From Oleiphilaceae bacterium (GTDB lineage Bacteria; Pseudomonadota; Gammaproteobacteria; Pseudomonadales; Oleiphilaceae): 54,318 nucleotides of DNA. The notes under the pieces are model-generated. The model was given only the letters and a program-made list of their open reading frames with translations. It had not been told where the DNA came from and made no database searches. Location: positions 1 to 54,318 of the forward strand of contig JAGXLV010000011.1 of the NCBI GenBank assembly GCA_018334495.1, read 5' to 3'. Below are positions 1-8,930 of this stretch, in pieces (position 1 is the first letter of the stretch; each line of letters opens with the position of its first letter). The translations under genes were made by a program, and so were the position numbers.

Positions 1-1001
1 GGATCAAGAATGTCCGGCAAAAACGTGCCGATCAGGGTGCCGATTTTGGCAACATTGCCATGGCCTCCGAGCCGGCGGTGCCCGCGCCAGCGAATCCGGA
101 CCAGGCCCTGGCCGACATGCGGGCGGAAATAAGCTCCCTCCGGGATCTGGTTCAGGAACGTCGGCCGCCAGCCGATCCGGAACGAGCTGCGCCGGCGCCG
201 GTGGCCAGTCAGCAGCGTCTGACCGAGCGGCTCGAGGAATTCGGTCTGACCCGGAATCTGGCCGGCGCCCTGGGTCGAAGTCACGGCAAGGGCCGTCTGG
301 ATGAAGGTTGGAAACAAGCCCTCAAAACGCTGGCCGCCGGCATCAGGACGCCCAGGGCGGAATGGCTGGAGGAGGGCGGAATCTACGCCCTGGTGGGGCC
401 GACGGGGTCTGGCAAAACCACCACCATTGGCAAAATGGCGGCACGCTATGTCCTGCGTCACGGCGCGGACTCGCTGACACTGGTCACAACCGATCGCTAC
501 CGGGTAGCCGCCCATGAACAGCTGTTTGTCTTTGGGCGTATTCTCAACGTGCCGGTGCGGGTTGTGGATGAAAGCCACTCGCTGGATGCAATTCTTGACG
601 AATTGTCCGACCGTCATCTGGTGCTGATCGATACCGCCGGCCTGACGCCCTCGGATCAGGGCTGCCAGGAACAGCTGCTGGAATTGGCTCAGAGCCGTCA
701 TGGCATCAAGTCCCATCTGGTGGTGCCGGCCACGAGTCAGCCGCGGGTCATGAAATCCATGTTGCATTGCTATAAGATGGCCAGCCTTGCCGGCTGTGTC
801 ATGACAAAACTTGACGAATCCATCACGTTGGGCGAAGTTTTGGGGTTTGTTATGGAGGCCGGCCTGCCGGTTGCCTACTACACTGATGGCCAGCGGATTC
901 CGCGGGATCTGCATCGTGCCGAAGCGGTGCCGTTGATCCGTCTTGCCGTTGAGCGTTTGAAAACGTTGCAACGGCAGGAGTCCATGGCAAAAGGCGCCTG
1001 A
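1..1001 (+). CDS. flhF: FlhF, flagellar SRP-type GTPase (5' end missing)
   Basis: Partial gene: the frame is open from base 3, so the start codon and N-terminal domain lie outside the window. About 332 residues remain. FlhF is an SRP/Ffh-like GTPase that places the flagellum at the pole and helps set flagellar number together with FleN. Visible motifs are the P-loop GPTGSGKTTT (near base 400), an SRP-type VTTDRYRVAAHEQL segment, the G3-like VLIDTAGL and the G4-type motif TKLDE near base 810. The sequence before the P-loop is a Pro/Ala-rich linker followed by a helical N domain, as in other FlhF proteins. fleN and fliA follow in the order usual for polar flagellates. Identity is secure; only the missing 5' end limits the call. 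Confidence 0.95.
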   Translation, partial: IKNVRQKRADQGADFGNIAMASEPAVPAPANPDQALADMRAEISSLRDLVQERRPPADPERAAPAPVASQQRLTERLEEFGLTRNLAGALGRSHGKGRLDEGWKQALKTLAAGIRTPRAEWLEEGGIYALVGPTGSGKTTTIGKMAARYVLRHGADSLTLVTTDRYRVAAHEQLFVFGRILNVPVRVVDESHSLDAILDELSDRHLVLIDTAGLTPSDQGCQEQLLELAQSRHGIKSHLVVPATSQPRVMKSMLHCYKMASLAGCVMTKLDESITLGEVLGFVMEAGLPVAYYTDGQRIPRDLHRAEAVPLIRLAVERLKTLQRQESMAKGA

Positions 1002-1059
1002 GAAACCAGGTAGAAACCTGGTGGACTCGGCAAAAATGCGTCCAGAGACAAGAACGAGT

Positions 1060-1872
1060 ATGAGCAGAGTGCATCCAGTACAGGTGATTGCGGTCACCGG
1101 CGGCAAAGGTGGCGTCGGCAAGAGTAACGTGTCTGTCAACTTGGCCATTGCGCTGTCCCAGAAAGGGCGCCGGGTGGTGGTGCTGGACGCCGATCTGGGT
1201 CTGGCCAACATTGATGTGCTGCTTGGCATAACCTCCAATCGCAACCTTTCCGACGTGCTCGACGGCCATTGTGACTTGCGGGACGTCCTGGTGGACGGGC
1301 CGGCGGGTATCAAGATCGTGCCGGCATCGTCCGGAACCCAGAGAATGACCCAGCTGGGCCCTCTGGAGCATGCCGGCCTGATTAATGCGTTCAGTGACCT
1401 GAGCGACCAGATTGACGTGTTGATTGTCGACACGGCCGCCGGTATTTCCGAGTCCGTGGTGAGTTTTCTGCGCGCGTCCCAGGAATTGTTGCTGGTTGTC
1501 TGCGACGAGCCCACCTCGATCACCGATGCCTACGCCCTGATCAAACTGATGAATCGGGATTACGGTGTGAACCGCTTCCGGATTCTGGCAAACCAGGTGC
1601 GTAACGAGCAGGAAGGCCGCCATTTGTTCGAGAAGCTGACCCGGGTTGCCGAGCGTTTTCTGGACGTTGGGCTACAATATGTTGGCATGGTGCCCTATGA
1701 CGAAGCGGTCAGAAAGGCGGTACAGAGACAGCGGGCCGTGCTGGAAGCCTACCCTCGCGCCAAGGCGTCGCTGGCCATCAGGGCCCTGGCCGAAAAAGTG
1801 GATAACTGGCCGCTGGCGTCATCGCCCCGCGGTCATCTTGAATTCTTTGTCGAGCGCCTGATAGGCGCTTGA
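1060..1872 (+). CDS. fleN: FleN (FlhG) flagellar number regulator, MinD/ParA-like ATPase
   Basis: MinD-family ATPase that restrains the flagellar master regulator FleQ and, with FlhF, keeps flagellar number low. The deviant Walker A motif GGKGGVGKSN lies close to the N terminus. The switch segment LDADLGLANIDVLLG and the conserved VDTAAGIS and CDEPTSITDAYALIKL blocks follow. The C terminus carries the family's GHLEFFVERL ending. Start choice is uncertain. I use ATG at 1060 (protein beginning MSRVHPVQ), which matches the family N terminus. In-frame ATG at 1036 or GTG at 1021 would add 8 or 13 residues, and none has a strong ribosome site. The gene follows flhF and precedes fliA in the same operon. 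Confidence 0.93.
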   Translation: MSRVHPVQVIAVTGGKGGVGKSNVSVNLAIALSQKGRRVVVLDADLGLANIDVLLGITSNRNLSDVLDGHCDLRDVLVDGPAGIKIVPASSGTQRMTQLGPLEHAGLINAFSDLSDQIDVLIVDTAAGISESVVSFLRASQELLLVVCDEPTSITDAYALIKLMNRDYGVNRFRILANQVRNEQEGRHLFEKLTRVAERFLDVGLQYVGMVPYDEAVRKAVQRQRAVLEAYPRAKASLAIRALAEKVDNWPLASSPRGHLEFFVERLIGA

Positions 1873-1951
1873 GCCATCTCGCACACAATGTCGTATAAGC
1901 CTGGCGGAACCGGTCGCCGGCCATCTCTACGGGTTAACAGAAGCTGGACAC

Positions 1952-2677
1952 ATGACGTTGGAGAAAAACCTGGGACTTTATAACCAGACCGGGGCTCCGA
2001 AGGCGCAGGACCTTGTTGAGCGACACGCGCCTCTGGTGAAAAAAATCGCACTTCACATGCTGGGCAGGCTGCCGGCTTCGGTTCAGCTCGATGATCTGAT
2101 GCAGGCCGGAATGATCGGTTTGCTTGAAGCCGCCCAGAAATACCAACCCACCAAAGGCGCATCTTTTGAAACCTACGCCGGTATCCGTATACGGGGCGCT
2201 ATGGTGGATGAAATGCGCCGGGGCGACTGGGTGCCGCGTTCGGTTCACCGCAATGCGCGCCGTGTGGCCCGCGCCATCAAGGTGGTTGAAGACCGGATCG
2301 GCGGCGAAGCGCTTGATAGTGACGTTGCTGAAGAACTTGATATGACCCTGGCCGAATACCATGCCTGCCTGAGCGACACCAATGGCGGACGACTTTTTAG
2401 TCTGGATGAGCTCAATGAATCGGGAGACCTGCCGTTAACCGAAGTAGACCCAGGAGATAATCCTCTGGCCGGCATTACTTCAGCCGCTTTCCAGAGCAGT
2501 CTGGCGGCCGCGATAGAAGGGTTGCCGGAACGGGAAAAACTGATACTGGCGTTGTATTACCAGGAGGAGCTTAATCTGAAAGAAATCGGCGCGGTGATTG
2601 GCGTCAGTGAGAGCCGGGTCAGTCAGATCCATGGCCAGGCTGCAATGAGATTGCGGAGCCGGTTAGCGGACTGGTAG
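1952..2677 (+). CDS. fliA: FliA, flagellar sigma factor 28
   Basis: RNA polymerase sigma-28 factor of 241 residues that transcribes late flagellar and chemotaxis genes. Region 2 motifs are clear: HAPLVKKIALHMLGRLP, then LDDLMQAGMIGLLEAAQKY, then the -10 recognition segment around FETYAGIRIRGAMVDEMRR and DWVPRSV. Region 4 near the C terminus contains LPEREKLILALYYQEELNLKEIG and the helix-turn-helix VSESRVSQIHGQA, which reads the -35 element. Region 1 is absent, as usual for this class. It sits between fleN and cheY. A sequence resembling its own recognition site lies just downstream, ahead of cheY, so FliA may activate the chemotaxis genes beside it. Confidence 0.96.
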   Translation: MTLEKNLGLYNQTGAPKAQDLVERHAPLVKKIALHMLGRLPASVQLDDLMQAGMIGLLEAAQKYQPTKGASFETYAGIRIRGAMVDEMRRGDWVPRSVHRNARRVARAIKVVEDRIGGEALDSDVAEELDMTLAEYHACLSDTNGGRLFSLDELNESGDLPLTEVDPGDNPLAGITSAAFQSSLAAAIEGLPEREKLILALYYQEELNLKEIGAVIGVSESRVSQIHGQAAMRLRSRLADW

Positions 2678-2708
2678 GCGGTTATTGTAGCAACTCTGTA
2701 GCATTTGG

Positions 2709-2735
2709 TAACGGGTGCTTTACAAGCGCCGGTAA
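2709..2735 (+). promoter_or_regulatory. candidate sigma-28 promoter for cheY
   Basis: In the 194-bp gap between fliA and cheY there is TAACGGGT (2709-2716), 11 bases, then GCCGGTAA (2728-2735). Compared with the FliA consensus TAAAGTTT-N11-GCCGATAA, the downstream box matches 7 of 8, the upstream box 5 of 8, and the spacing is exact. It lies on the coding strand directly before the che genes, which in related polar flagellates include FliA-dependent members. Predicted transcription would start near 2742, giving a leader of about 130 bases. No other promoter candidate stood out in this gap. Confidence 0.45.
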
Positions 2736-2871
2736 GATAAGAGAATACACGGTGAAATTCTGACGGCCTGCTAAGATCCAGGGAAAAGGCGCGGCATCCT
2801 GCTGATCAAGGCATTAGCCGTCAGAGCCATGAATTGACGTTTCATCCGGGCGTTATTAACTGGAGGTCCCT

Positions 2872-3255
2872 TTGGACAAAAATATGAAAATCCTGATTGT
2901 GGATGACTTTTCCACAATGCGCAGGATCATCAAGAACCTGCTGCGTGATCTTGGCTTCACCAACACGGACGAAGCTGATGACGGCAACACGGCCCTGCCC
3001 ATGCTCAAGAGTGGCAAATACGATTTCCTTGTAACGGACTGGAACATGCCCGGCATGTCCGGCCTGGATCTGCTCAAGGAGATCAGGACCGATGACAGCC
3101 TGAAAACTTTGCCTGTGCTCATGGTGACCGCCGAGGCCAAGCGTGACCAGATTGTCGCCGCTGCCGAAGCCGGCGTTAACGGCTATGTGGTCAAACCATT
3201 CACCGCTGCGGTATTGAAAGAAAAGATTGAGAAAATCTTTGAACGTATCCAGTAA
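2872..3255 (+). CDS. cheY: CheY chemotaxis response regulator
   Basis: Single-domain receiver of 127 residues that carries the signal from CheA to the flagellar motor switch. The acidic pocket is D11-D12 in [12 protein letters not shown], the phosphoacceptor is D56 in [11 protein letters not shown], and the conserved Thr and Lys appear in [11 protein letters not shown] and GYVVKPFT. The start is TTG at 2872: a full GGAGG ribosome site (2862-2866) stands 5 bases before it, whereas the in-frame ATG at 2884 would be 17 bases away. The choice changes only the first four residues. cheZ follows 29 bases downstream. The protein has the form typical of the cheYZAB cluster of polar flagellates. Confidence 0.97.
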   Translation: MDKNMKILIVDDFSTMRRIIKNLLRDLGFTNTDEADDGNTALPMLKSGKYDFLVTDWNMPGMSGLDLLKEIRTDDSLKTLPVLMVTAEAKRDQIVAAAEAGVNGYVVKPFTAAVLKEKIEKIFERIQ

Positions 3256-3284
3256 GTACTAACAAACCAGGGTCGGAAGGGCGC

Positions 3285-4076
3285 ATGAGCAAGAAAAACC
3301 TTGATAACAACCAGCTCGATCCGGAAATGACTGAGAAGCTTAAAGCCCAGGCGACCGAGCTGGTGGAGCAGCTGAATGGCGGGGATTATGTCAAAGCCAT
3401 GGGCCTGATCAATGAGCTGGGCGATGTGCGGGATCAAAGTCTCTATCGCGAGGTTGGCCAGCTCACACGAAGCCTTCATGAGGCGATCCGTAACTTTCAG
3501 ATAGACGCCCAGAATGAGGAGCAACAGGAAGCTCTGTCGTCCATGGCGGATGCCTCGGACCGGCTCGAATACGTTGTTCAGATGACCGGCAACGCGGCCA
3601 ACCGCACCATGGACCTGGTGGAAGACGCCATGCCACGGGCGAATGCCATGCGGGAGCAGTCCCGGGCGTTGCGTGACGACTGGCAACGGCTGCGCCGTCG
3701 TGAAATGGAACCCTCCGAGTTCCGGGAATTGTACTGCCGCATCGATAATTTTTTCGTCACCATGGCCGCCGACGCGGACGCCATGTACAGCAACCTGTCA
3801 GAAATACTGTTGGCCCAGGATTTTCAGGATCTTACCGGCCAGGTTATTCATAAAGTCACCACACTGGTCAAAGAAGTGGAAGAGCACCTGCTCAACCTGG
3901 TGGTTATGGCCAGCAATGTTGACCAGATGACCGGCACGGTTCACAACGTAGAGGAGTCGAAAAACACCGACTCCCCGGTAAAAGCGCAAGGCCCGCAAAT
4001 GCACGCAGCCGATCGCGCCGATGTGGTGTCTGGCCAGAACGATGTTGATGACCTTCTGTCCAGTCTCGGTTTTTAA
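3285..4076 (+). CDS. cheZ: CheZ, CheY-P phosphatase
   Basis: Removes the phosphate from CheY-P and so ends the motor signal. The protein has 263 residues and is mostly helical. The active-site helix carries LAQDFQDLTGQVI around residues 175-187, with the Asp/Gln pair used for catalysis. The extreme C terminus reads VDDLLSSLGF, the amphipathic tail that clamps onto CheY. A long low-conservation stretch rich in charged and polar residues (about 220-250) links the helical bundle to that tail. It lies between cheY and cheA with short spacers, and the cheA start is 13 bases after its stop. Confidence 0.95.
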   Translation: MSKKNLDNNQLDPEMTEKLKAQATELVEQLNGGDYVKAMGLINELGDVRDQSLYREVGQLTRSLHEAIRNFQIDAQNEEQQEALSSMADASDRLEYVVQMTGNAANRTMDLVEDAMPRANAMREQSRALRDDWQRLRRREMEPSEFRELYCRIDNFFVTMAADADAMYSNLSEILLAQDFQDLTGQVIHKVTTLVKEVEEHLLNLVVMASNVDQMTGTVHNVEESKNTDSPVKAQGPQMHAADRADVVSGQNDVDDLLSSLGF

Positions 4077-4089
4077 TTGAGGGTATTAC

Positions 4090-6210
4090 ATGGCAATTGA
4101 CGCTGATGACGAGATTCTCCAGGACTTCTTGATAGAAGCCGGAGAAATTCTTGAAAAGCTTTCGGAGCAACTCGTTGATCTGGAACAGCATCCCGATGAC
4201 AGTAACCTTCTGAATGCCATTTTCAGGGGATTTCATACGGTCAAAGGCGGTGCCGGTTTCCTTCAACTTGATGCCCTGGTGAACTGCTGTCACTCAGCCG
4301 AGAATGTCTTCGACACCCTGCGCAATCTCAAGCGGCCCGTGGATTCCGCTTTGATGGATGTGGTGCTGGAAACCCTGGACCATGTTAATGCCATGTTTGA
4401 TCAGGTGCGCAATCAGGTGGAGCCCACACCCGCGCCTGATGAACTGATTGCCGCGCTTGATGAGCTGGCCAAGCCGGCCTCGGCGGCCAAACCCGCTGCC
4501 GCAACCGCCGAAGCCGAAGCTGCTGAACCTGCGCCTGAAGTTGATCATGGCGACATTACGGATGACGAATTCGAGCAATTGCTGAACGCTCTCGACGATG
4601 AGGGTGCGGATAAAAAGCCGGACGCCGGCGAAACTGCGTCACAGGCGGCGCCTGAGCAGAGCACCGGAGACGATGAAATCTCAGATGATGAATTCGAGTC
4701 TTTGCTCGATAATCTCCATGGCAAAGGCAAATTCTCGGGCGCCGTCGCCAGGGAGTCGGCTCCCGAGCCAAAGCCGCCAACGGACGAAGCCAGGGACAGC
4801 GCCGGCGGTGGCGAGGACCTGATCAGCGACGATGAGTTCGAGAGCCTTCTGGACGAATTACACGGCAAGGGCGGGGCGCCAAAAGCTGTGGCCAGGGCCG
4901 CGAGTGAACCGGCTTCCAAGGCCAAAGCGAAGCCCAAACCGTCGCCCGACGACAATCCCGACAAGGATGACAAGGATGACAAGCCCGCCCAGCCCGCCAA
5001 AACCGCGGCCGCGCCAGCGATGCCCGCGAAAGACGCGCCGCCGCCGGCCGTCGAGGCCACGGTTCGGGTCGATACCAAGCGCCTCGACGATATCATGAAC
5101 ATGGTGGGCGAGCTGGTACTGGTGCGGAATCGGCTTCAGCGGCTGGGTTCCAATTCCGAAGACGAGCACATGCAAAAAGCCGTCTCCAATCTGGATGTGG
5201 TGACTTCGGACCTTCAGTCCGCCGTCATGCAAACCCGGATGCAGCCCATCAAAAAAGTGTTTGGCCGTTTTCCGCGGGTGGTTCGCGACCTGGCGCGCAG
5301 CCTCAAGAAAGAAATTAACCTCGAGATGCACGGCGAGGATACCGACCTGGACAAGAACCTGGTTGAAGCGCTTTCCGACCCGCTGGTCCATCTGGTCCGG
5401 AATTCAGTGGATCACGGTATCGAGGCGCCGGATGTCCGGGAAAAGGCGGGCAAATCAAGAGCGGGCACCGTCAACCTGTCGGCAGAGCAGGAGGGCGATC
5501 ACATTCTGTTGATTATTGAGGATGACGGCGCCGGCATGGATCCGGACGCGCTCAGGCGTAAAGCTGTTGAAAAAGGCGTCTACGATCAGGACGCGGCGGA
5601 TCGTCTGAGCAACAATGAATGCTACAACCTCATCTTTGCCGCCGGTTTCTCAACCAAGGACCAGATTTCCGATGTGTCCGGTCGTGGCGTGGGCATGGAT
5701 GTGGTCAAAACCAAGATCGGCCAGCTCAACGGCATGATCAGTGTCGAGTCCGAAATGGGCAAGGGCTCGCGCATCATCATCAAGGTGCCTTTGACCCTGG
5801 CCATCATGCCAACGCTGATGATCTCACTGGGCGAGCAGGCGTTTGCCCTGCCTCTGGTCAACGTGGTTGAGATTTTCCATCTGGACCTGACCAAAAAGAA
5901 CATTGTCGACGGCCGTGAATGCATTGTTGTCCGCGACAAGGTCTTCCCTTTGTTTTATGTCAAACAATGGCTGATTAAAGGGCCTGACGGCCAGAAACGC
6001 CCTGAGAACGGCCATGTGGTGATTGTGGCTATGGGCACCAAGCGGGTCGGTTTTGTGGTGGATCAGCTTATCGGGCAGGAAGAGGTGGTGATCAAACCCC
6101 TGGGGCGCGCCCTGCAGGGGACGCCCGGCATGGCCGGAGCAACCATCACAGGTGATGGCGGTATTGCTTTGATTATTGATGTGCCCAGCCTGTTACAGCA
6201 TTACGGCTGA
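4090..6210 (+). CDS. cheA: CheA chemotaxis histidine kinase
   Basis: Sensor kinase of the flagellar chemotaxis array, 706 residues. The HPt domain at the N terminus holds the phosphorylated histidine H49 in FRGFHTVKGGAGFL. The linker from about 120 to 330 is Ala/Pro/Glu/Asp-rich and contains three copies of an acidic DDEFExLL motif, the last two followed by an HGKG tail (separate repeat entry). I do not see a conventional CheY/CheB-binding P2 domain there. The dimerisation helices start at RVDTKRLDDIMNMVGELVLV. The ATP-binding domain shows the N box HLVRNSVDHGIE (about 432-443), G1 DDGAGMD (about 478) and G2 GRGVGMDVVK (about 532). The C terminus is the CheW-like P5 domain. Signals arrive through CheW-type adaptors encoded downstream. 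Confidence 0.97.
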   Translation: MAIDADDEILQDFLIEAGEILEKLSEQLVDLEQHPDDSNLLNAIFRGFHTVKGGAGFLQLDALVNCCHSAENVFDTLRNLKRPVDSALMDVVLETLDHVNAMFDQVRNQVEPTPAPDELIAALDELAKPASAAKPAAATAEAEAAEPAPEVDHGDITDDEFEQLLNALDDEGADKKPDAGETASQAAPEQSTGDDEISDDEFESLLDNLHGKGKFSGAVARESAPEPKPPTDEARDSAGGGEDLISDDEFESLLDELHGKGGAPKAVARAASEPASKAKAKPKPSPDDNPDKDDKDDKPAQPAKTAAAPAMPAKDAPPPAVEATVRVDTKRLDDIMNMVGELVLVRNRLQRLGSNSEDEHMQKAVSNLDVVTSDLQSAVMQTRMQPIKKVFGRFPRVVRDLARSLKKEINLEMHGEDTDLDKNLVEALSDPLVHLVRNSVDHGIEAPDVREKAGKSRAGTVNLSAEQEGDHILLIIEDDGAGMDPDALRRKAVEKGVYDQDAADRLSNNECYNLIFAAGFSTKDQISDVSGRGVGMDVVKTKIGQLNGMISVESEMGKGSRIIIKVPLTLAIMPTLMISLGEQAFALPLVNVVEIFHLDLTKKNIVDGRECIVVRDKVFPLFYVKQWLIKGPDGQKRPENGHVVIVAMGTKRVGFVVDQLIGQEEVVIKPLGRALQGTPGMAGATITGDGGIALIIDVPSLLQHYG
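4561..4872 (+). repeat. three-copy acidic motif in the CheA linker
   Basis: The motif [IT]xDDEFE[QS]LL occurs at CheA residues 158, 199 and 247 (bases 4561, 4684 and 4828 for the first Asp). Copies two and three extend into DNLHGKG and DELHGKG and share 12 of the 15 residues that start at DDEFESLLD. Spacings are 41 and 48 residues, separated by disordered Pro/Ala/Lys-rich sequence. Codon choice differs between the copies, so selection is on the protein, not a recent DNA duplication. In Vibrio, CheA has a localisation and inheritance domain that binds the CheW-like protein ParP, and a ParC/ParP pair is encoded downstream here. Docking of ParP is my inference. Confidence 0.7.
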
Positions 6211-6236
6211 GCGTAAGTCCTATCGAGGAGAGGTGC

Positions 6237-7355
6237 ATGACGGTTTCCGTCCTGGTCGTTGATGATTCAGGTTTTTTCCGAAAGCGACTGACCGAAATCC
6301 TGAATGCATCCGGCAGTATCCGGGTGGTGGGCGTCGCCAGCAATGGCCGTGAAGGCGTGGAGATGGCGGAAAAGCTGCGCCCTGATGTTATCACCATGGA
6401 TTACGAGATGCCGATCATGGACGGCATCACGGCGGTCAGGGAAATATTGAAACATCGGGCCGTGCCGGTATTGATGTTCTCCTCGCTCACCTATGAAGGT
6501 GCCCGGGTCACACTCGATGCGCTGGAGGCGGGTGCGGTCGATTTCCTGCCGAAAAACTTCGAGGAAATCGCCCGTGACTCAAGCCAGCTCCAGCAGATTC
6601 TCCGTCAGAGAATTCTGGATGTGGCCGGTAGTCGGCCCGCGGCAACGCCTTCCCGGCCGCCGCCAAAGCCGGCCGCCAGTCCCGACTCCAGGCCGCCGGC
6701 TTCGGGCGGGGGCGCTAGAAAAGCGCCGCAACCGGCCGTCGTGCCTGAATCGCCGAGACCTACCGGGCGTCGCGCACCGGGCCAGCATTACAGCGTCGTG
6801 GCCATAGGAACGTCCACCGGCGGTCCCATTGCGCTGCAACAGGTGTTGACCAAGCTGCCGGCGAACTTTCCGGCGCCCCTCATTCTTGTTCAGCACATGC
6901 CGGCCAGCTTCACCAAAGCCTTTGCCGATCGCTTGAATTCCCTGTGCCAGATCCAGGTTCGGCAGGCGGAGGACGGCGATGTACTCAAGCCCGGGCTGGC
7001 CCTGCTTGCCCCCGGTGGCAAACAGATGATGATCGAAAACCGGGGCGGACAGGCCCGAGTCCGGGTGCTGCCGGGCGACGGCCGTCTCAATTACAGGCCT
7101 TGCGTTGACGTGACCTTCGGTTCACTGGCCCGCAGTTTCCCGGGCAAGACCCTGGGCATTGTACTGACCGGTATGGGCGCTGATGGCAAGGAAGGCTGTC
7201 GCATGATGAAGGCGGGCGGCTCCGTGGTCTGGTCCCAGGACGAAAAGACGTCGGTCATCTATGGCATGCCCATGGCCGTGGCCAAAGCCGGCCTGTCGGA
7301 CGAAATTCTGGCACTGGGTGATGTGGGCGCGCGGATGATCGAGGCGGTCATCTGA
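6237..7355 (+). CDS. cheB: CheB, receptor methylesterase/deamidase response regulator
   Basis: Two-domain enzyme of 372 residues that removes methyl groups from chemoreceptor glutamates during adaptation. The N-terminal receiver has the acidic pair in LVVDDSGFFRKRL and the phosphoacceptor Asp in ITMDYEMPIMDG, with the conserved Lys in FLPKNFEE. A Pro/Ala/Arg-rich linker (about 130-175) leads to the esterase domain. Its catalytic Ser lies in IGTSTGGPIALQQ, the His in LVQHMPASFTKAFADRL and the Asp in LTGMGADGKEG. The stop overlaps the motC start by one base (TGATG at 7353-7357), so the two are translationally coupled. No cheR is seen in the window. Confidence 0.97.
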   Translation: MTVSVLVVDDSGFFRKRLTEILNASGSIRVVGVASNGREGVEMAEKLRPDVITMDYEMPIMDGITAVREILKHRAVPVLMFSSLTYEGARVTLDALEAGAVDFLPKNFEEIARDSSQLQQILRQRILDVAGSRPAATPSRPPPKPAASPDSRPPASGGGARKAPQPAVVPESPRPTGRRAPGQHYSVVAIGTSTGGPIALQQVLTKLPANFPAPLILVQHMPASFTKAFADRLNSLCQIQVRQAEDGDVLKPGLALLAPGGKQMMIENRGGQARVRVLPGDGRLNYRPCVDVTFGSLARSFPGKTLGIVLTGMGADGKEGCRMMKAGGSVVWSQDEKTSVIYGMPMAVAKAGLSDEILALGDVGARMIEAVI

Positions 7356-8095
7356 TGGACATCCTTAGCCTTCTTGGCATTATCCTGGCTTTTGCCGCCA
7401 TCCTGGGGGGCAATCTCCTTGAGGGCGGGGCATTGGCTTCCCTGTTCAACGGCCCGGCCGCCGTGATTGTCATCGGTGGTACCTTGGCCGCGACCATCCT
7501 CCAGACGTCCTGGCCTATTCTGCGGCGCGCCGGCTATCAGCTGCGATGGGTGTTCCTGCCGCCCCATGTGGGCCTGGAAGATGGCATGGGAAAGGTCATT
7601 GACTGGAGCGTCAAGGCCCGTAAGCAGGGCTTGCTGGGCCTGGAAACGGTGGCGGAACAGGAGAAGGAACGGTTTGCCCGCAAAGGCTTGCAGCTGCTGG
7701 TGGACGGCGCCGAGATGGAGTCGATTCGCGGTATACTCGAGGTGGATCTTGAATCACGTGAAGCCAGGGATATGGACGCGGCCCGGGTTTATGAAGCCAT
7801 GGGCGGTTATTCGCCCACGATCGGTATCATCGGCGCGGTGATGGGCCTGATTCAGGTGATGACCAACCTGGAAGATCCAAGCTCCCTGGGCAGCGGCATT
7901 GCCACCGCCTTCGTTGCCACGATTTACGGAGTGGCCCTGGCCAACCTCCTGTTTTTTCCGGTCGCCCATAAGCTTCGTACTATCGTCCGCCTGCGCTCCC
8001 GTTACGAGGACATGATGATCGACGGCATCATCGCGATCGCGGACGGCGAGAATCCGCGTTCCATTGAACTGCGCCTGCGCGGTTTCATTCAGTAA
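7355..8095 (+). CDS. motC: MotC, flagellar motor stator (MotA/PomA family)
   Basis: Stator ion-channel subunit, 246 residues, with the four membrane helices of the MotA/PomA family. Two helices occupy the first 50 residues (LGIILAFAAILGG and a hydrophobic stretch ending before SWPILRR). A cytoplasmic loop of charged helices spans about 65-150, and two helices follow (SPTIGIIGAVMGLIQVM and IATAFVATIYGVALANLLFFPVA). The family signature region near PTIGIIGAVMGL is clear. The gene overlaps cheB by one base and is followed by motD, its partner. This cheB-motC-motD order marks the second stator set of P. aeruginosa. Ion specificity cannot be read reliably from sequence alone. Confidence 0.93.
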   Translation: MDILSLLGIILAFAAILGGNLLEGGALASLFNGPAAVIVIGGTLAATILQTSWPILRRAGYQLRWVFLPPHVGLEDGMGKVIDWSVKARKQGLLGLETVAEQEKERFARKGLQLLVDGAEMESIRGILEVDLESREARDMDAARVYEAMGGYSPTIGIIGAVMGLIQVMTNLEDPSSLGSGIATAFVATIYGVALANLLFFPVAHKLRTIVRLRSRYEDMMIDGIIAIADGENPRSIELRLRGFIQ

Positions 8096-8120
8096 GCCGG
8101 ATCGGCGTGAGAGGTGATTT

Positions 8121-8909
8121 ATGCGACGTCGGCGACGCCAGCCCCAGGACGACGAGCTTCACAACAAAGAACGCTGGCTGATCTCCTACGCGGACTTCAT
8201 CACGCTCCTGTTCGCATTTTTTGTCGTGATGTACTCGGTTTCCTCGGTCAATGAAGGCAAGTACAAAGTCCTGTCGCATACCCTGACCGGTGTGTTTAAT
8301 GCCCCGCCCCGATCGGTCATTCCCATTGCCGTGGGTGAGTATGACCCGAAAGCTGTGCGGAATGTCGGGGAGGATGTGATCCCGCCGGCGGTGACCGAAG
8401 CGCCCCGCAACGCCAACGCTGACATCGAAGCGCGCTCGGAAGCGCTCACCTCAATCGCCGACCGCCTGGCATTGGAATTTGATGAGCTGATCAACGAGGG
8501 GGTGGTAACTCTGGAAACCAGCGATGAGTGGATCGAGTTGAGTCTTCGTAACAACCTCTTGTTCAGTAGCGGCGAGGCCGAACCGAAATTTGAGGCTTTT
8601 GCAATTATCGAGAAAATCGCCGAGGTTCTGGGTGGCCACGATAACGCGGTCAGAGTCGAGGGGTTTACTGATAATCTGCCCATAAGAACCGGCCAGTTTC
8701 CCTCTAACTGGGAGTTGTCCACGGCCCGGGCCGCCGCCGTTATCCGGGTTCTGAACGCCGAGGGTATTGATCCACAGCGCCTGGCGGCCGTGGGCTACGG
8801 CGAGTTCCAGCCCGTTGCCCGGAACGATACGCCGGCGGGACGCAACCGCAATCGGCGCGTGGTTCTGCTTATTTCACGAGATGCCAGCATTCGCGGCGCC
8901 ATGCGGTGA
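8121..8909 (+). CDS. motD: MotD, flagellar motor stator (MotB/OmpA family)
   Basis: Stator subunit of 262 residues that anchors the motor to peptidoglycan. A short basic N terminus (MRRRRRQPQDD) precedes one membrane helix (about 20-42). That helix contains the ion-binding aspartate D25 in SYADFITLLFAFFVVMYSVS. The periplasmic linker is followed by an OmpA-type peptidoglycan-binding domain from about 130, with VRVEGFTDNLPIRT and the conserved NWELSTARAAAVIRVL and NRNRRVVLLI segments. A good ribosome site (GAGAGGTG) lies before the ATG. It follows motC by 25 bases. The next gene starts 169 bases later behind a possible promoter, so an additional transcript may start there. Confidence 0.94.
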   Translation: MRRRRRQPQDDELHNKERWLISYADFITLLFAFFVVMYSVSSVNEGKYKVLSHTLTGVFNAPPRSVIPIAVGEYDPKAVRNVGEDVIPPAVTEAPRNANADIEARSEALTSIADRLALEFDELINEGVVTLETSDEWIELSLRNNLLFSSGEAEPKFEAFAIIEKIAEVLGGHDNAVRVEGFTDNLPIRTGQFPSNWELSTARAAAVIRVLNAEGIDPQRLAAVGYGEFQPVARNDTPAGRNRNRRVVLLISRDASIRGAMR

Positions 8910-8930
8910 CAGGCGTTGTGTCATCTGAGT

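Noticed and set aside
4561..4872. CRISPR-like or satellite repeat in cheA
   Set aside because: Repeats are in frame within an intact gene, differ in codons and have irregular spacing; they are protein motifs, not DNA repeats.
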